Of a stretch of 64,000 bases of DNA, positions 42,320 to 52,360 are shown one piece after another. Every line of letters starts with the position of its first letter. Position 1 is the first letter of the stretch. The stretch is from assembly GCA_050732695.1 (NCBI GenBank), contig JBOHRL010000091.1:1-64000 (forward strand). Reading direction: 5' to 3'. The DNA is from JBFFZF01 sp050732695. GTDB taxonomy: Bacteria; Gemmatimonadota; Gemmatimonadetes; Longimicrobiales; RSA9. The translations under genes were made by a program, and so were the position numbers. Under the pieces are notes generated by a model that was not told the DNA's origin, made no database searches, and saw only the letters and a list, made by a program, of their open reading frames with translations.

Positions 42320-45031
42320 TCATCGAGGAGGCCTTGCGGCCGCGCGGCGGAGCAGGTCCTGGAGCTCTGCCCAGTGGCGGCCGAACTCGGCGAGATTTGC
42401 GTTACGCAGCGCCCGGTCTGCCGCATTGACGAGGTCGAGCGCCCTGGCGACCCAGTCGATGCTGTCGGTAACGACTGGCGGCTGATCCAGCACACCGGGA
42501 TCCGCTGTTGCCGACTCGACAACCGCAAGCGCGTTCATGGCCTCCCGCAACGTTGCTGCCATGCGCACCTGCACGCCATCGCTCACGACAACCCGCTGAA
42601 GTTGCGGAATCGCGCTTCCCGCGCTGCGGAGAAACACAGGCATGACGAAAAGGATCGTGCTGTCCATCGGAACGATGCGGATGTGACCGATGTCGACATC
42701 GCTGCCGCTCTGGCGCCAGAGCGAAAGTGTTGCCGAGATGGTGGGGTCCTGTTCCACGATCGCGCGCACCTGTCGCGGTCCGGCGACCTGCTCGTCCCGT
42801 GGCATGAGCAGGAGAGACATGTGGCCGTATGTCTCGGGCGCATTGTCGACGAGCAGGATTGCCGTCATGTTCGGCCGCTCGCGGGCGATGAACGCGGTCA
42901 CGAGGTGGAACGCCACAATTCCATCGGCTCCAGGGACCAGCGCGTAGACGGGCGGATTGGGCGTTCCCGCTGTGCCCTGCGGGCCGCCTTCAGACGGCAC
43001 CTGCCACTGGTTCTGACCGGCGAAGAACTCAGCGGGGTCCTCGACATGATACTCCTCGAGTACGTCGGACTGCGTACGCAGCAGGCTGGCAGGATAGCGC
43101 AGGTGGCGGCGCATGCTTTCGGGCATTTCGTCGAGGGACCGGAACAGACCCGGGAACGCGCGCGCATACGTCGCCATCAAGGGTTCTTCCGGTTCGACGG
43201 CGTACAGCGTCACTTCGCCGGTGAGTGCATTGATGGTTGCTTTTACGCTGTTGCGCACGTACCGGACCGGCCCGAGGCCGGGCAACGGGAATGGGCGCGA
43301 GATCGGATACGAGGCAGATACCGTGTATCCATCGACATACCAGATGATGCGGCCCTCATGAAGGACTGGATACGGGGCTCGGTCCCAGTATATGAAAGGC
43401 GCGAGAGTCGTCAGTCGATCATTGAGGCTTCGCAGACGAAGCAGGCGGCTGCTCGGTGTGAGTTCACCCGTGAAGAACAGATTGCGATCGCGCATCTGCC
43501 AGGCGAACAGTGCGCGGCGCAGGAAGCTGCCTACCGGAATCCCCGTCCTGGCCGCGGTCGCCGAATCCTCGCCTGGCGGGGCACTCACGATGACGTAGTT
43601 GCTCGATGTCTCACCGAAGTAGATGGCAGGCTGGTTGACGCGCATACCGGGCGGCGCCAGGCCCGTGACCGTGGTGGGCACGCCGCGCACCCAGAAGACG
43701 GGATCACCGACATCCGTCTTGCGCGCGGCCGGTGTCATGACGAGGCCATTGCCACGCACGATCGTCGTGTCGAGGTGCAAGGTTCGCCAGTTGCGCGCAT
43801 CCTCGGTGAGGCCGGCCTGCGTGAATTCGCGGACGCCGATGGCGACCTGGATGATGCTGTCGCCCGCGCCATAGCGGTCGAAGTGAACGCTCGGGAAGTG
43901 GTAATACGGATAGCTCGATTCGAGCGCGTTGAGCGAGACCTGGAGCGGTTCGGCATCCCAGAGCGGAACACGTTCGAGCACGGGAGCGGCCTCGGCCCAT
44001 TGCGGCGCCCGGCCGGCGCGTGTGTCAATGGCTTGCTCGTCGAGAGCGGTGAGGCCGAACGCCTTGCGTGTGTACTCGATGTGCCAGGCAATGTATGCGG
44101 CCTCGCGATCGAGCTGGTTGGGAACGACGCGTATCTTCTGGATGATCGCCGGATAGGCAATGCCGAGGCCGAGGCCGGTCAGCATCAGCAGACCGAGCGC
44201 AGCTACGGCAGGGACCCACGTCCTTCGGGCAGCACCCCAGAGGAGTGCGGCTGCCGACACGACGGCAAGAATCGCAAGTGCACGGTACGCCGGCAGACGC
44301 GCGTGTACATCCGTGTAGCCGATGCCGCCGCCGTAGCCGCTGCCATCGAGCAGAACGCCGTAGCGGCCGAGCCAGTAGCGCACGCCGAAGAGCAGAACAA
44401 GAGAGGCGACCAGCATGGCGAAATGGCTGCGCGGTCGTTCCTCGACTTCGAGGCGCGAATTGCGGACGCGGACGGCGCCGACGAGCACGTATCCAACCAG
44501 CGTCAGCATGGCGCTCCAGACCACGACCAGCAGCAGGAAGTCGAGCAACCTGGAATAGAACGGGAGCGAAAAGACGTAGAACGAGAGATCGCGGCCGAAG
44601 AGCGGGTCTGACTCACCCCACGGCACGGCGCGGAGAACGGCAAGCGCAGAGATTCCGGCGCCGGGCCGGAAGCTGATGCCGGACAGCCACCACCCGGCGA
44701 GGGCTGCGGCTACGATGATGCCCGTCCGCACGTAGGATCGAGGCACGACTTCGGCAATCTCGAGGTTGCCGTACCGCCGCCGCAGTTGTACCGGTCCGAG
44801 GTGTCGGACTACACGTGCCAGATTGACCAGCACAATCGCCGCGCCGATCACGCTGGCCACGGTGCGCAGTGTCAAGCCCGCCAGCAATCGCGTCCGGAAT
44901 ACATCGGAATAGCCGACGGCGCTGAACCAGAGAGCGTCGGTGTACAGGCCGATGACCGAACGACTGACAATGAGCAGGACGAGCAGCGTGAGCCCTGCGT
45001 AGGCGAGCAGCCGGACCGGTCGCTTCAGCAT
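42320..45031 (-). CDS. UPF0182 family membrane protein
   Basis: A 903-residue protein of the UPF0182 family, known mainly from Actinobacteria and Cyanobacteria. The first 300 residues contain about seven hydrophobic helices with the family's 'YTDALWFSAVGYSDVFRTRL' and 'GRDLSFYVFSLPFY'. A large extracytoplasmic domain follows ('PAIYFGETSSNYVIVSAP', 'LLRLRSLNDRLTTLAPFIYW', 'MPRDEQVAGPRQVRAIVEQD'). Its C-terminal 150 residues look helical. The biochemical role is unknown. It is three bases downstream of the phosphomannomutase gene. Confidence 0.9.
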   Translation of the reverse strand: MLKRPVRLLAYAGLTLLVLLIVSRSVIGLYTDALWFSAVGYSDVFRTRLLAGLTLRTVASVIGAAIVLVNLARVVRHLGPVQLRRRYGNLEIAEVVPRSYVRTGIIVAAALAGWWLSGISFRPGAGISALAVLRAVPWGESDPLFGRDLSFYVFSLPFYSRLLDFLLLVVVWSAMLTLVGYVLVGAVRVRNSRLEVEERPRSHFAMLVASLVLLFGVRYWLGRYGVLLDGSGYGGGIGYTDVHARLPAYRALAILAVVSAAALLWGAARRTWVPAVAALGLLMLTGLGLGIAYPAIIQKIRVVPNQLDREAAYIAWHIEYTRKAFGLTALDEQAIDTRAGRAPQWAEAAPVLERVPLWDAEPLQVSLNALESSYPYYHFPSVHFDRYGAGDSIIQVAIGVREFTQAGLTEDARNWRTLHLDTTIVRGNGLVMTPAARKTDVGDPVFWVRGVPTTVTGLAPPGMRVNQPAIYFGETSSNYVIVSAPPGEDSATAARTGIPVGSFLRRALFAWQMRDRNLFFTGELTPSSRLLRLRSLNDRLTTLAPFIYWDRAPYPVLHEGRIIWYVDGYTVSASYPISRPFPLPGLGPVRYVRNSVKATINALTGEVTLYAVEPEEPLMATYARAFPGLFRSLDEMPESMRRHLRYPASLLRTQSDVLEEYHVEDPAEFFAGQNQWQVPSEGGPQGTAGTPNPPVYALVPGADGIVAFHLVTAFIARERPNMTAILLVDNAPETYGHMSLLLMPRDEQVAGPRQVRAIVEQDPTISATLSLWRQSGSDVDIGHIRIVPMDSTILFVMPVFLRSAGSAIPQLQRVVVSDGVQVRMAATLREAMNALAVVESATADPGVLDQPPVVTDSIDWVARALDLVNAADRALRNANLAEFGRHWAELQDLLRRAAARPPR

Positions 45032-45034
45032 CGG

Positions 45035-46417
45035 CTAGTGAGCCGCCGCAGGCATCGTCACACCGCGCGCGCGCAGCCAGTTCTCCATCGAGTCGCGAAT
45101 GTGTTTCAATTGATCGGGCGTCTTCGCCTCGTATCGCAACACGAGAACGGGTTGCGTGTTGGAGGCGCGGAGCAGGCCCCAGCCGCCGTCGAACAGGACA
45201 CGTGCGCCATCGACAGCCACGACATCGTGATCCTTGCGGAACGCCGCGACCGCATCGCTCACGATATCGAATTTCTCCTCTTCGCTGACTTCAACGCGGA
45301 TCTCGGGGGTCGAGAAATACTGCGGGAACGCGCTCACCATCTGCGCGAGTGTGCGGTCCGAGCGAGCAACCAATTCGGTCAGACGACACGCCGCAAAGAG
45401 CGCATCATCGAACCCGTAATAGTCTTCGCCAAAGCAGATGTGGCCAGAAAGTTCGCCCGCAATGGGCGCCCCCTTCTCTTTCATCTTTTCCTTGATCAAC
45501 GAATGCCCGGTCTTCCACATGATCGGTTCGCCGCCGTGCGCGGAGAATACTTCAGGAACGGCCTGCGAGCACTTCACGTCAAAGACGAGCGGTTGCGGTG
45601 CGCCGAGCCGCGCGAGCGCGTCAAGACCGAAAAGCAGGAGGAGGACATCGCCGCGGATGATCGCGCCGTTGCCGTCGACTGCGCCGATACGGTCGGCATC
45701 GCCATCGAAAGCCACACCGAACTCGGCTCGCTCTTCCCTCACCTTCGCGATGAGGTCGGCGAGGTTCTCATCGACAACGGGATCGGGGTGATGATTCGGG
45801 AACGTGCCGTCCGACTCGCAATAGAGAGGAACGACGTCCGCGCCCATGCTGCGCAGGAGCGGTGTCGCGACGAGGCTGCCCGTGCCATTGCCGCAGTCTG
45901 CCACGATGCGGATCGGCCGATCGATATGAAACCGTGAGGCAACATCTGTGATGTAGGCACGGATGATATCACGCGTTTCGTGGCCGCCCTGCCCCTCCGC
46001 GAAACGACCGGCGAGGATGCGTGCGAGCAGCGCCTGGATGGCTGCGCCGTACAGGGCCCGCCCGCCCGCGATCATCTTGAAACCGTTGTATTCCGGTGGA
46101 TTGTGCGATCCGGTGATCTGAAGGCCGCCGTGTGTGCCGAACTTTGCGGCCGCCCAGTAGAGGACAGGTGTCGGGACGGTCCCGACGTCGAGGACATCCA
46201 CGCCGGTGCTGCGGATTCCCGCAATGATGCGGTCGGCGAGACCGGGCGAGCTGGGTCGGTTGTCGCGGCCGACCGCAGCGATCGGCCGCGCAACGCCCGC
46301 CATGCGCTCGCGCAGATCGCTGCCAAACGCTCGCCCGATCAGCTGAGCAACGTCGCTGGCCAGATCCCGTTCGACGATGCCCCGGATGTCATACTCGCGG
46401 AAGATTTGCGGATTCAT
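45035..46417 (-). CDS. phosphomannomutase/phosphoglucomutase
   Basis: A 460-residue alpha-D-phosphohexomutase that moves phosphate between C1 and C6 of mannose or glucose. 'FREYDIRGI' at the start, the phosphoserine loop 'ITGSHNPPEYNGFKM', metal site 'FDGDADRIGAV', sugar loop 'GELSGHICF' and phosphate loop 'RASNTQPVLVLRYEA' match the PMM/PGM (AlgC/ManB) subgroup. It would supply GDP-mannose or UDP-glucose precursors for the glycan genes in this window. Confidence 0.93.
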   Translation of the reverse strand: MNPQIFREYDIRGIVERDLASDVAQLIGRAFGSDLRERMAGVARPIAAVGRDNRPSSPGLADRIIAGIRSTGVDVLDVGTVPTPVLYWAAAKFGTHGGLQITGSHNPPEYNGFKMIAGGRALYGAAIQALLARILAGRFAEGQGGHETRDIIRAYITDVASRFHIDRPIRIVADCGNGTGSLVATPLLRSMGADVVPLYCESDGTFPNHHPDPVVDENLADLIAKVREERAEFGVAFDGDADRIGAVDGNGAIIRGDVLLLLFGLDALARLGAPQPLVFDVKCSQAVPEVFSAHGGEPIMWKTGHSLIKEKMKEKGAPIAGELSGHICFGEDYYGFDDALFAACRLTELVARSDRTLAQMVSAFPQYFSTPEIRVEVSEEEKFDIVSDAVAAFRKDHDVVAVDGARVLFDGGWGLLRASNTQPVLVLRYEAKTPDQLKHIRDSMENWLRARGVTMPAAAH

Positions 46418-46433
46418 TGGGCTCCATCCCGTG

Positions 46434-47939
46434 CTACGGTACGGGTGCGCCGGGCAAAGCTGTTGCGCCCATCAACGATGCGGCGCTGGCCTCGGCGAGA
46501 TCGAGCAGGCTGCCAGGGAAAACGCCGAGGAACACGACCGCCGCGGCGGCAAGGAACAGGGCTACGCTGATCGCGCTGGTCATTGCGAGTGGCGCGGCCG
46601 GCTCAGCGGCGCTCGAACGGAACCACATGTACCACGCAACACGCAGGTAGTACCAATAGGATACGAGCGACGTGAGCACCAGCACGATCGCCAGCAGGAC
46701 GAGGCCTCGCTCGACAGCGGCTCCGAGGATGAACACCTTGCCGATGAACCCGCCGGTCAGCGGGAAGCCGGCAAGACTCAACAGGAAAACGGTCATGGCA
46801 GTGCCGATCGCGGGATGCCGCCAACCGAGGCCCGCATATGCATCGAGATCCAGACGTTCCTCGCCGCGACCACCCACCGCGAGGACGACGGCGAATGCGC
46901 CGATCGTCATCAATGTGTAAACCAGAGCGTAGAACAGGAACGATGCGGCGCCGCGTGTGCTCGCGGCCGCGAGCGCAACCAGCAGATACCCGGCGTGGGC
47001 AACGCTGGAATAGGCCAGCATGCGCTTGACGTTGCCCTGCACGAGAGCGATCAGGTTGGCCACGACCATGGTCGTGATGCCAAGTCCGATTGCGATGATG
47101 TCCCACGTCTCATGCAGCCCCAGGAAGCCGGTGAGGAAGACGCGCAGAAACGCAGCAAAGGCGGCGGTCTTCACGGCGGCAGCCATGAACGCGGCGATGG
47201 GGGCGGGTGCGCCTTCGTACGCATCGGGCGTCCACATGTGGAACGGCACGGCGGCGACCTTGAAGCCGAAGCCGACAGCCAGCAACACCATGCCGACCAC
47301 GAGCAGCGGACTGGCACCCAGACCCTCGATGCCGACGGACGTCGAGATCCCACCGAGGTTGGTCGTGCCGGTCGCGCCGAATACGAGCGCGACGCCGAGC
47401 AGGAAGAACGCACTCGAGAACGCACCGAGCAGGAAATACTTGAGAGCGCCTTCGGCGGAGCGGATGTCGCGCCGGTTCATGCCGGTCAGCACATAGACCG
47501 GTACCGACAACAACTCGAGACCGATGAACATGAGCATGAGATCGCGTGTTCCGGCGAACACCATCATGCCTACGGTCGCAAACATCATCAGCACGTACAG
47601 CTCGCCAAGGCGCATGCCCTCTTCGGTCAGATAGCGCTGCGAAATGAAGAGGAAGAGCAGGAGTGCGAGCAGTAACACGAAGTTCGTGAAGATGCGGAAT
47701 CCATCGATGGCGACGGACGCGGTCTGGATGCCATCTGCGCCGGCCGTCGCGAGCCAGCCGTTGGCGGCAGCCGTGAGGAGGACCCCGAACACGGTCAGGA
47801 GCGGGATCGAGGGGCTGGATGCACCGCCGCGATCCGCCTTCTGGAAGACGTCAATGAGCAGCACGAGCATTGCCCATATGGAAAGGACGATCTCGGGCAG
47901 CAGGGCGAGAGCGATCTGGCCCGGACTCGCAAACTCCAT
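46434..47939 (-). CDS. nuoN: NADH-quinone oxidoreductase subunit N
   Basis: A 501-residue antiporter-like proton-pumping subunit with about 14 helices. 'GLELLSVPVYVLTGMNRRD' carries the conserved membrane Glu, and 'KVAAVPFHMWTPDAYEGAP' the Lys and helix-break region of the family. It is the last gene of the nuo operon; 17 nt separate its stop from the phosphohexomutase gene, and transcription may continue into it. Confidence 0.97.
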   Translation of the reverse strand: MEFASPGQIALALLPEIVLSIWAMLVLLIDVFQKADRGGASSPSIPLLTVFGVLLTAAANGWLATAGADGIQTASVAIDGFRIFTNFVLLLALLLFLFISQRYLTEEGMRLGELYVLMMFATVGMMVFAGTRDLMLMFIGLELLSVPVYVLTGMNRRDIRSAEGALKYFLLGAFSSAFFLLGVALVFGATGTTNLGGISTSVGIEGLGASPLLVVGMVLLAVGFGFKVAAVPFHMWTPDAYEGAPAPIAAFMAAAVKTAAFAAFLRVFLTGFLGLHETWDIIAIGLGITTMVVANLIALVQGNVKRMLAYSSVAHAGYLLVALAAASTRGAASFLFYALVYTLMTIGAFAVVLAVGGRGEERLDLDAYAGLGWRHPAIGTAMTVFLLSLAGFPLTGGFIGKVFILGAAVERGLVLLAIVLVLTSLVSYWYYLRVAWYMWFRSSAAEPAAPLAMTSAISVALFLAAAAVVFLGVFPGSLLDLAEASAASLMGATALPGAPVP

Positions 47940-47953
47940 TGCGCCGGCCTCCG

Positions 47954-49525
47954 CTAGTCGTCAGCCGGCACGACTCTCGTGCCATCGGCGCTGAACAGGG
48001 CAGGCATGGTCGGCGCCGAGCGGCGCTCGACCGACTCGATCAGTTCCGTCAGCGAAACCTCCATTCGTTCCAGGAACGGCTTCGGATAGAATCCCATCCA
48101 GATCATGCCGGCAATCAGTGGCGCGAGAACGGCGATCTCGCGCTTCGAGAGATCCGGCAGGACGCGGTTCTCCGGCTTGTCGAGATCGTTGAACCAGATC
48201 CGCTGCACCATGGGCAGCATGTAGTACGCGGCGAAGATGACGCCGCTCGCACCGATCACGGCCACCCACGGGTGCCGCTCGAAGGTACCGAGGAGTGCGA
48301 GGAACTCGCCTATGAACCCGCTCGTGCCGGGCAGCCCGATGCTGGTCAGAGCCGCAAAGATGAAAGCCAGCGCGAACATGGGCATGACGGCAGCAAGGCC
48401 ACCGAAGTCCGCAATGAGACGCGTGTGCCGGCGCTCGTACAGCATGCCCAGCAGAAGGAACAGCGCGCCCGTCGACAAACCGTGAGAGAGCATGACCATC
48501 ATCGCGCCCTGCATGCTGCGCAGCGTGAGCGCGAATACGCCGAGGACAACGAAGCCCATGTGGGCGACCGATGTGTACGCGATCAGCTTCTTCGCATCCG
48601 GCTGCACCGCCGCGACCCATGCGGCGTAGACGATTCCGGCAAGCCCCAACACGAACAGAATCCCGAGAATCGTCGGGTGCTGCGCGGCCTGCGGAAAGAA
48701 CGGCAGCAGGAAGCGCAGGAATCCGTACGCGCCGAGCTTCAGCAGGATCGCAGCCAGGATGACGGAGCCGGGAGTCGGTGCTTCCACGTGAGCGTCTGGC
48801 AGCCACGTGTGGAACGGGAAGACCGGCACTTTGATCGCGAACGCGAGGGCGAACACGGCAAACAGCCAGTATTGCTCGCCGAACGTGAGTTGCACGGTGA
48901 GCAGATCGTCGTACGCGAACGAAAGCTGGCCGGTCAGGCCTCGATACTTGAGATACAGGTACAGGATGCCCACCAGCATGAGAAGCGAGCCGAACGAGGT
49001 GTAGAGGAAGAACTTGATCGCCGCGTAGACTCGCCGCTCGCCGCCCCAGATGCCGATGATGAAATACATCGGCACCAGCATGACCTCCCAGAAGACAAAG
49101 AAGAGGAAGAGGTCGAGCGCGACAAAGACGCCGAGCACGCCGGCCTGAAGCAGCAGCATCATCGCATAGAACGAGGGCAACCGTTCCCTGATGTAGCGGA
49201 ACGAACCGAGGATCGCGATCGGCGTGAGAGCCGTCGTGAGCAGGACGAGCAGCAGGCTGATGCCGTCGATCCCGACACGGTAGTAAATGCCCCATTGCGG
49301 GATCCACGCCGCATCGGCGCTGAACTGCATCCCGGGTGCGCCCGCGTTGAACGCGAACCAGAGCGGCAGCGAAACGAGGAACTCGAGGAGTGCGATGGCG
49401 AAAGCCCATTCCTTGGCACGTGCGCGGCCGACCGTGCCGACCAGCGCTGCTCCGGCAACGGGCAGCGCGAGCAGCACGTGCAGGACCCAACCGTTCCAGC
49501 CGATGGCATCGAGAAAGGCGGTCAT
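47954..49525 (-). CDS. nuoM: NADH-quinone oxidoreductase subunit M
   Basis: A 523-residue antiporter-like subunit of complex I. 'VFWEVMLVPMYFIIGIWGG' has the conserved Glu, 'AFAIKVPVFPFHTWLPDAH' and 'SVAHMGFVVLGVFAL' the proton-path Lys and His residues. The ATG at 49525 overlaps the nuoL stop (ATGA). Confidence 0.97.
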   Translation of the reverse strand: MTAFLDAIGWNGWVLHVLLALPVAGAALVGTVGRARAKEWAFAIALLEFLVSLPLWFAFNAGAPGMQFSADAAWIPQWGIYYRVGIDGISLLLVLLTTALTPIAILGSFRYIRERLPSFYAMMLLLQAGVLGVFVALDLFLFFVFWEVMLVPMYFIIGIWGGERRVYAAIKFFLYTSFGSLLMLVGILYLYLKYRGLTGQLSFAYDDLLTVQLTFGEQYWLFAVFALAFAIKVPVFPFHTWLPDAHVEAPTPGSVILAAILLKLGAYGFLRFLLPFFPQAAQHPTILGILFVLGLAGIVYAAWVAAVQPDAKKLIAYTSVAHMGFVVLGVFALTLRSMQGAMMVMLSHGLSTGALFLLLGMLYERRHTRLIADFGGLAAVMPMFALAFIFAALTSIGLPGTSGFIGEFLALLGTFERHPWVAVIGASGVIFAAYYMLPMVQRIWFNDLDKPENRVLPDLSKREIAVLAPLIAGMIWMGFYPKPFLERMEVSLTELIESVERRSAPTMPALFSADGTRVVPADD

Positions 49526-51549
49526 TGCATCAGCACGAAGGCGAGGAGCAGGAGCGCGCCCGCGACAACGGCGAACGCGTACGTGTTGAGCTGTCCGGTC
49601 TGCATCCGCGAACCGACCCAGCCGAGTGCACGGGATGCGTAGCCCGCGCCGTTCACCATGCCGTCGATCAGCGTGTCATCGACAAAACGCCAGAGCCCGC
49701 GCGACAGCGCAAGAACCGGCCGAACGACAACAGCATCGTAGAATTCATCCACATACCACTTGTTGTAAAGCACCTTTGCAAACCCGGTTGGCGGTGCCGA
49801 TGCGGACGCAGGCCGGTGTTCGCGCCGGCCCACGACGTTCGCCGCAATCAGAATCACGGCCACGGCAAGGGCGAGCGAGAGCGCGGCCCAGAAGACTTCG
49901 CCACCGCCGAACGGTGCATGCTCGGCGAGCGGTGGGAGTTCTGCCGCAACAATGCCATCGGCCGCCGCGGTGATCGGGCGCAACCATTCGTGCAGCCACT
50001 CCGAGTGCGGCAGCCAACCGAAAACCGGAGCGTCGGCGATGGCGGCAGGAACATTGAGCCAACCCCCGATGATGGCCAGGCCCGCAAGCACGACCAGCGG
50101 CAGCCACATCACGGGGCCGACCTCGTGCAGGTGTTTGCGCTCCTGTTCGCCGGTCCGGTTCGCGCCGTGGAACGTCATGATCATGAGCCGCGTCATGTAG
50201 AACGCGGTCAGGACCGCGGTCACGAGCGTCATGCTCCAGAAGATGCGGAACCACGGTTCGAAGGGACCGACAGCGCGGGCGCCGACCTGCCAGATGATCT
50301 CGTCCTTCGAGAAGAAGCCGGCAAAAGGCCAGACCCCCGAGATCGCCAGCGTCGCGATCCACATCGTGACCCACGTGATGGGCATGAAGCTGCGCAGGCC
50401 GCCCATGTTGCGCATGTCCTGGGCATCGTCATGCCTGTGTGTGTGGTGATACGCTTCGTGCATGGCGTGGATGACCGCGCCGGAACCGAGGAACAGCAGC
50501 GCCTTGAAGAACGCATGCGTCATCAGGTGGAACACACCTGCTGCATACGCGCCCACACCAACGCCGACGAACATGTAGCCCAGTTGTGAAACGGTCGAGT
50601 ACGCGAGCACTTTCTTGATGTCGTACTGCGCGAGCCCGATCGTAGCCGCAAACAGGGCGGTCAGCGCACCGATCCCGGCGACGACGATGCAGGCAACAGG
50701 CGAGAGAGCGAACAGGACGCTGGCCCGCGCGACCAGGTAGACGCCGCCCGTGACCATCGTGGCGGCATGGATCAGAGCACTGACCGGAGTCGGCCCGGCC
50801 ATGGCGTCCGGCAACCAGACGTAGAGCGGGATCTGCGCACTCTTGCCAGCGGCGCCGAGGAACAGGAAGAGCGTGATCGCGGTGACGACCTCGCCGCCAT
50901 AGGCGAACGTCGCCGGTGCAGCATCGAACACCGGTGCGAAATCGAGAGAGCCGACGTTCGCGTAAATCAGGAACATGGCGACCATGAACCCGAAGTCGCC
51001 GATGCGATTCACGATGAACGCCTTCTTGCCGGCATCGGCCTTCTCGCGGTCCTTGAACCAGAAACCGATCAGCAGGTAGCTGCACAGACCGACGCCTTCC
51101 CAGCCCACGAACATGAGCGGGAAGCTCGAGCCAAGGACCAGCACGAGCATGAAGAAGATGAACAGGTTCAGATACGCGAAGTAGCGGGCATAGCCCGGGT
51201 CTTCACGCATGTAACCGACACTGAAGACGTGAATGAGGAAGCCGACGCCCGTGATGATCAGTGTCATCAGGATGGACAGCGGATCGAGCTGAAATGCCGC
51301 ATCGACGCGCAGCCCGCCCATGACCATCCACTGCCAGAACGTCTCGAGCACCGGGCCGTGCAGCTCGGCGGCCCGCATGCGCAGGAAATTGACCACGGCG
51401 ATCACGAAGGCGGCGCCGGTCACACCGGGCCCGACCATCGAAACGAAGCCCTTGCGCTGCGGCGCAACGAAGGCCGCGACGCCGTTGACCAGGAACCCGA
51501 TCAACGGCAGCGCAGCAACTGCCCAGATCGCGAACGGTTGGTAGTCCAC
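49522..51549 (-). CDS. nuoL: NADH-quinone oxidoreductase subunit L
   Basis: A 675-residue subunit, the largest antiporter-like part of complex I. Landmarks are 'LMFVGWEGVGLCSYLLIGFW' (conserved Glu), 'AGKSAQIPLYVWLPDAMAGP' (Lys) and 'STVSQLGYMFVGVGVGAYA'. The C-terminal part with the long lateral helix and final helix is present. One base separates its start from the nuoK stop. Confidence 0.97.
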   Translation of the reverse strand: MDYQPFAIWAVAALPLIGFLVNGVAAFVAPQRKGFVSMVGPGVTGAAFVIAVVNFLRMRAAELHGPVLETFWQWMVMGGLRVDAAFQLDPLSILMTLIITGVGFLIHVFSVGYMREDPGYARYFAYLNLFIFFMLVLVLGSSFPLMFVGWEGVGLCSYLLIGFWFKDREKADAGKKAFIVNRIGDFGFMVAMFLIYANVGSLDFAPVFDAAPATFAYGGEVVTAITLFLFLGAAGKSAQIPLYVWLPDAMAGPTPVSALIHAATMVTGGVYLVARASVLFALSPVACIVVAGIGALTALFAATIGLAQYDIKKVLAYSTVSQLGYMFVGVGVGAYAAGVFHLMTHAFFKALLFLGSGAVIHAMHEAYHHTHRHDDAQDMRNMGGLRSFMPITWVTMWIATLAISGVWPFAGFFSKDEIIWQVGARAVGPFEPWFRIFWSMTLVTAVLTAFYMTRLMIMTFHGANRTGEQERKHLHEVGPVMWLPLVVLAGLAIIGGWLNVPAAIADAPVFGWLPHSEWLHEWLRPITAAADGIVAAELPPLAEHAPFGGGEVFWAALSLALAVAVILIAANVVGRREHRPASASAPPTGFAKVLYNKWYVDEFYDAVVVRPVLALSRGLWRFVDDTLIDGMVNGAGYASRALGWVGSRMQTGQLNTYAFAVVAGALLLLAFVLMQ

Positions 51550-51550
51550 G

Positions 51551-51844
51551 CTACCAGCGCAGGATGTTGAAGTTCTTCATGTCGACGGACCCGGCAAGCC
51601 GGAAGATCGAGATCACGATGGCGAGGCCGACGGCGGCCTCGGCGGCAGCCACGGTCATGACGAAGAAAACGAAGACCTGGCCTTCAATGCCGACCACACG
51701 CGAGAACGCGACGAACGCGAGGTTGGCTGCATTGAGCATCAACTCGACGCACAGGAACAGAATGATCGCGTTACGCCGGAAAACGGCACCGGCGACGCCG
51801 ATGGAGAACAGGATCCCGGCCAGCACGAGGGACTGTGTGACCAT
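51551..51844 (-). CDS. nuoK: NADH-quinone oxidoreductase subunit K
   Basis: A 97-residue protein with three helices. The two membrane Glu residues of the E-channel are in 'LFLCVELMLNAANLAFVAF' and 'AAAEAAVGLAIVI'. The gene sits three bases after nuoJ, in the standard order. Confidence 0.97.
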   Translation of the reverse strand: MVTQSLVLAGILFSIGVAGAVFRRNAIILFLCVELMLNAANLAFVAFSRVVGIEGQVFVFFVMTVAAAEAAVGLAIVISIFRLAGSVDMKNFNILRW

Positions 51845-51847
51845 TGC

Positions 51848-52360
51848 CTAGACTCTCCGCTTGGCAAGGAGCACGGCGCCGACAATGGCGACGAGCAGGA
51901 GCACGGAGGTCAGCTCGAAGGCGATGACAAAATCGCCGTATAACGGCCGTGCAATTGCGCCGACCGCGTTCAGCTCACGAACCGCATCATCGATCGTCGG
52001 ACCCGCGGTTGCGGCTGTGGGCCCCGCCGAAGTGAACGCCTCCGACAACGCCCAGCCGATCATACCGGCGCTGACGAAGCCGGCCAGAATCCAGGCGCCG
52101 CTGCGCAGATCGGACCGGTAGTCCGTTCCCAGGTTGAGCAGCATGATCACGAAGAGGAACAGCACCAGAATCGCGCCCGAATAGACGATGATCTGCACGG
52201 CCGCGATGAAATGAGCGCCAAGCAGAACGTATATACCGGCGAGCGAGGCAAGGCTCAACACGAGGAAGAGCAGACTCGCGATGGGGTTCCTGCGAGTAAT
52301 CGTACCGATTCCGCCACCGATGGCGAGCGAGGCGAGGACCCACCAGACGAGTTGGCTCAC
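51848..52360 (-). CDS. nuoJ: NADH-quinone oxidoreductase subunit J
   Basis: A 170-residue subunit with five helices; 'VQIIVYSGAILVLFLFVIML' is the conserved pi-bulge helix TM3. The GTG at 52360 is chosen because it overlaps the nuoI stop (GTGA) and gives the normal length; the longer open frame runs into nuoI. Confidence 0.95.
   Translation of the reverse strand: MSQLVWWVLASLAIGGGIGTITRRNPIASLLFLVLSLASLAGIYVLLGAHFIAAVQIIVYSGAILVLFLFVIMLLNLGTDYRSDLRSGAWILAGFVSAGMIGWALSEAFTSAGPTAATAGPTIDDAVRELNAVGAIARPLYGDFVIAFELTSVLLLVAIVGAVLLAKRRV

Noticed and set aside
42299..44611. Long plus-strand reading frame (770 codons) opposite the UPF0182 gene
   Set aside because: It is antisense to a clear family member, is rich in Arg/His/Asp with no recognisable motif, and has no ribosome-binding site. 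High GC produces such shadows.
47870..49642. Plus-strand frame of 590 codons opposite nuoM
   Set aside because: Antisense shadow of a membrane protein gene, with composition full of Arg/Glu/Gln runs typical of reversed hydrophobic codons.
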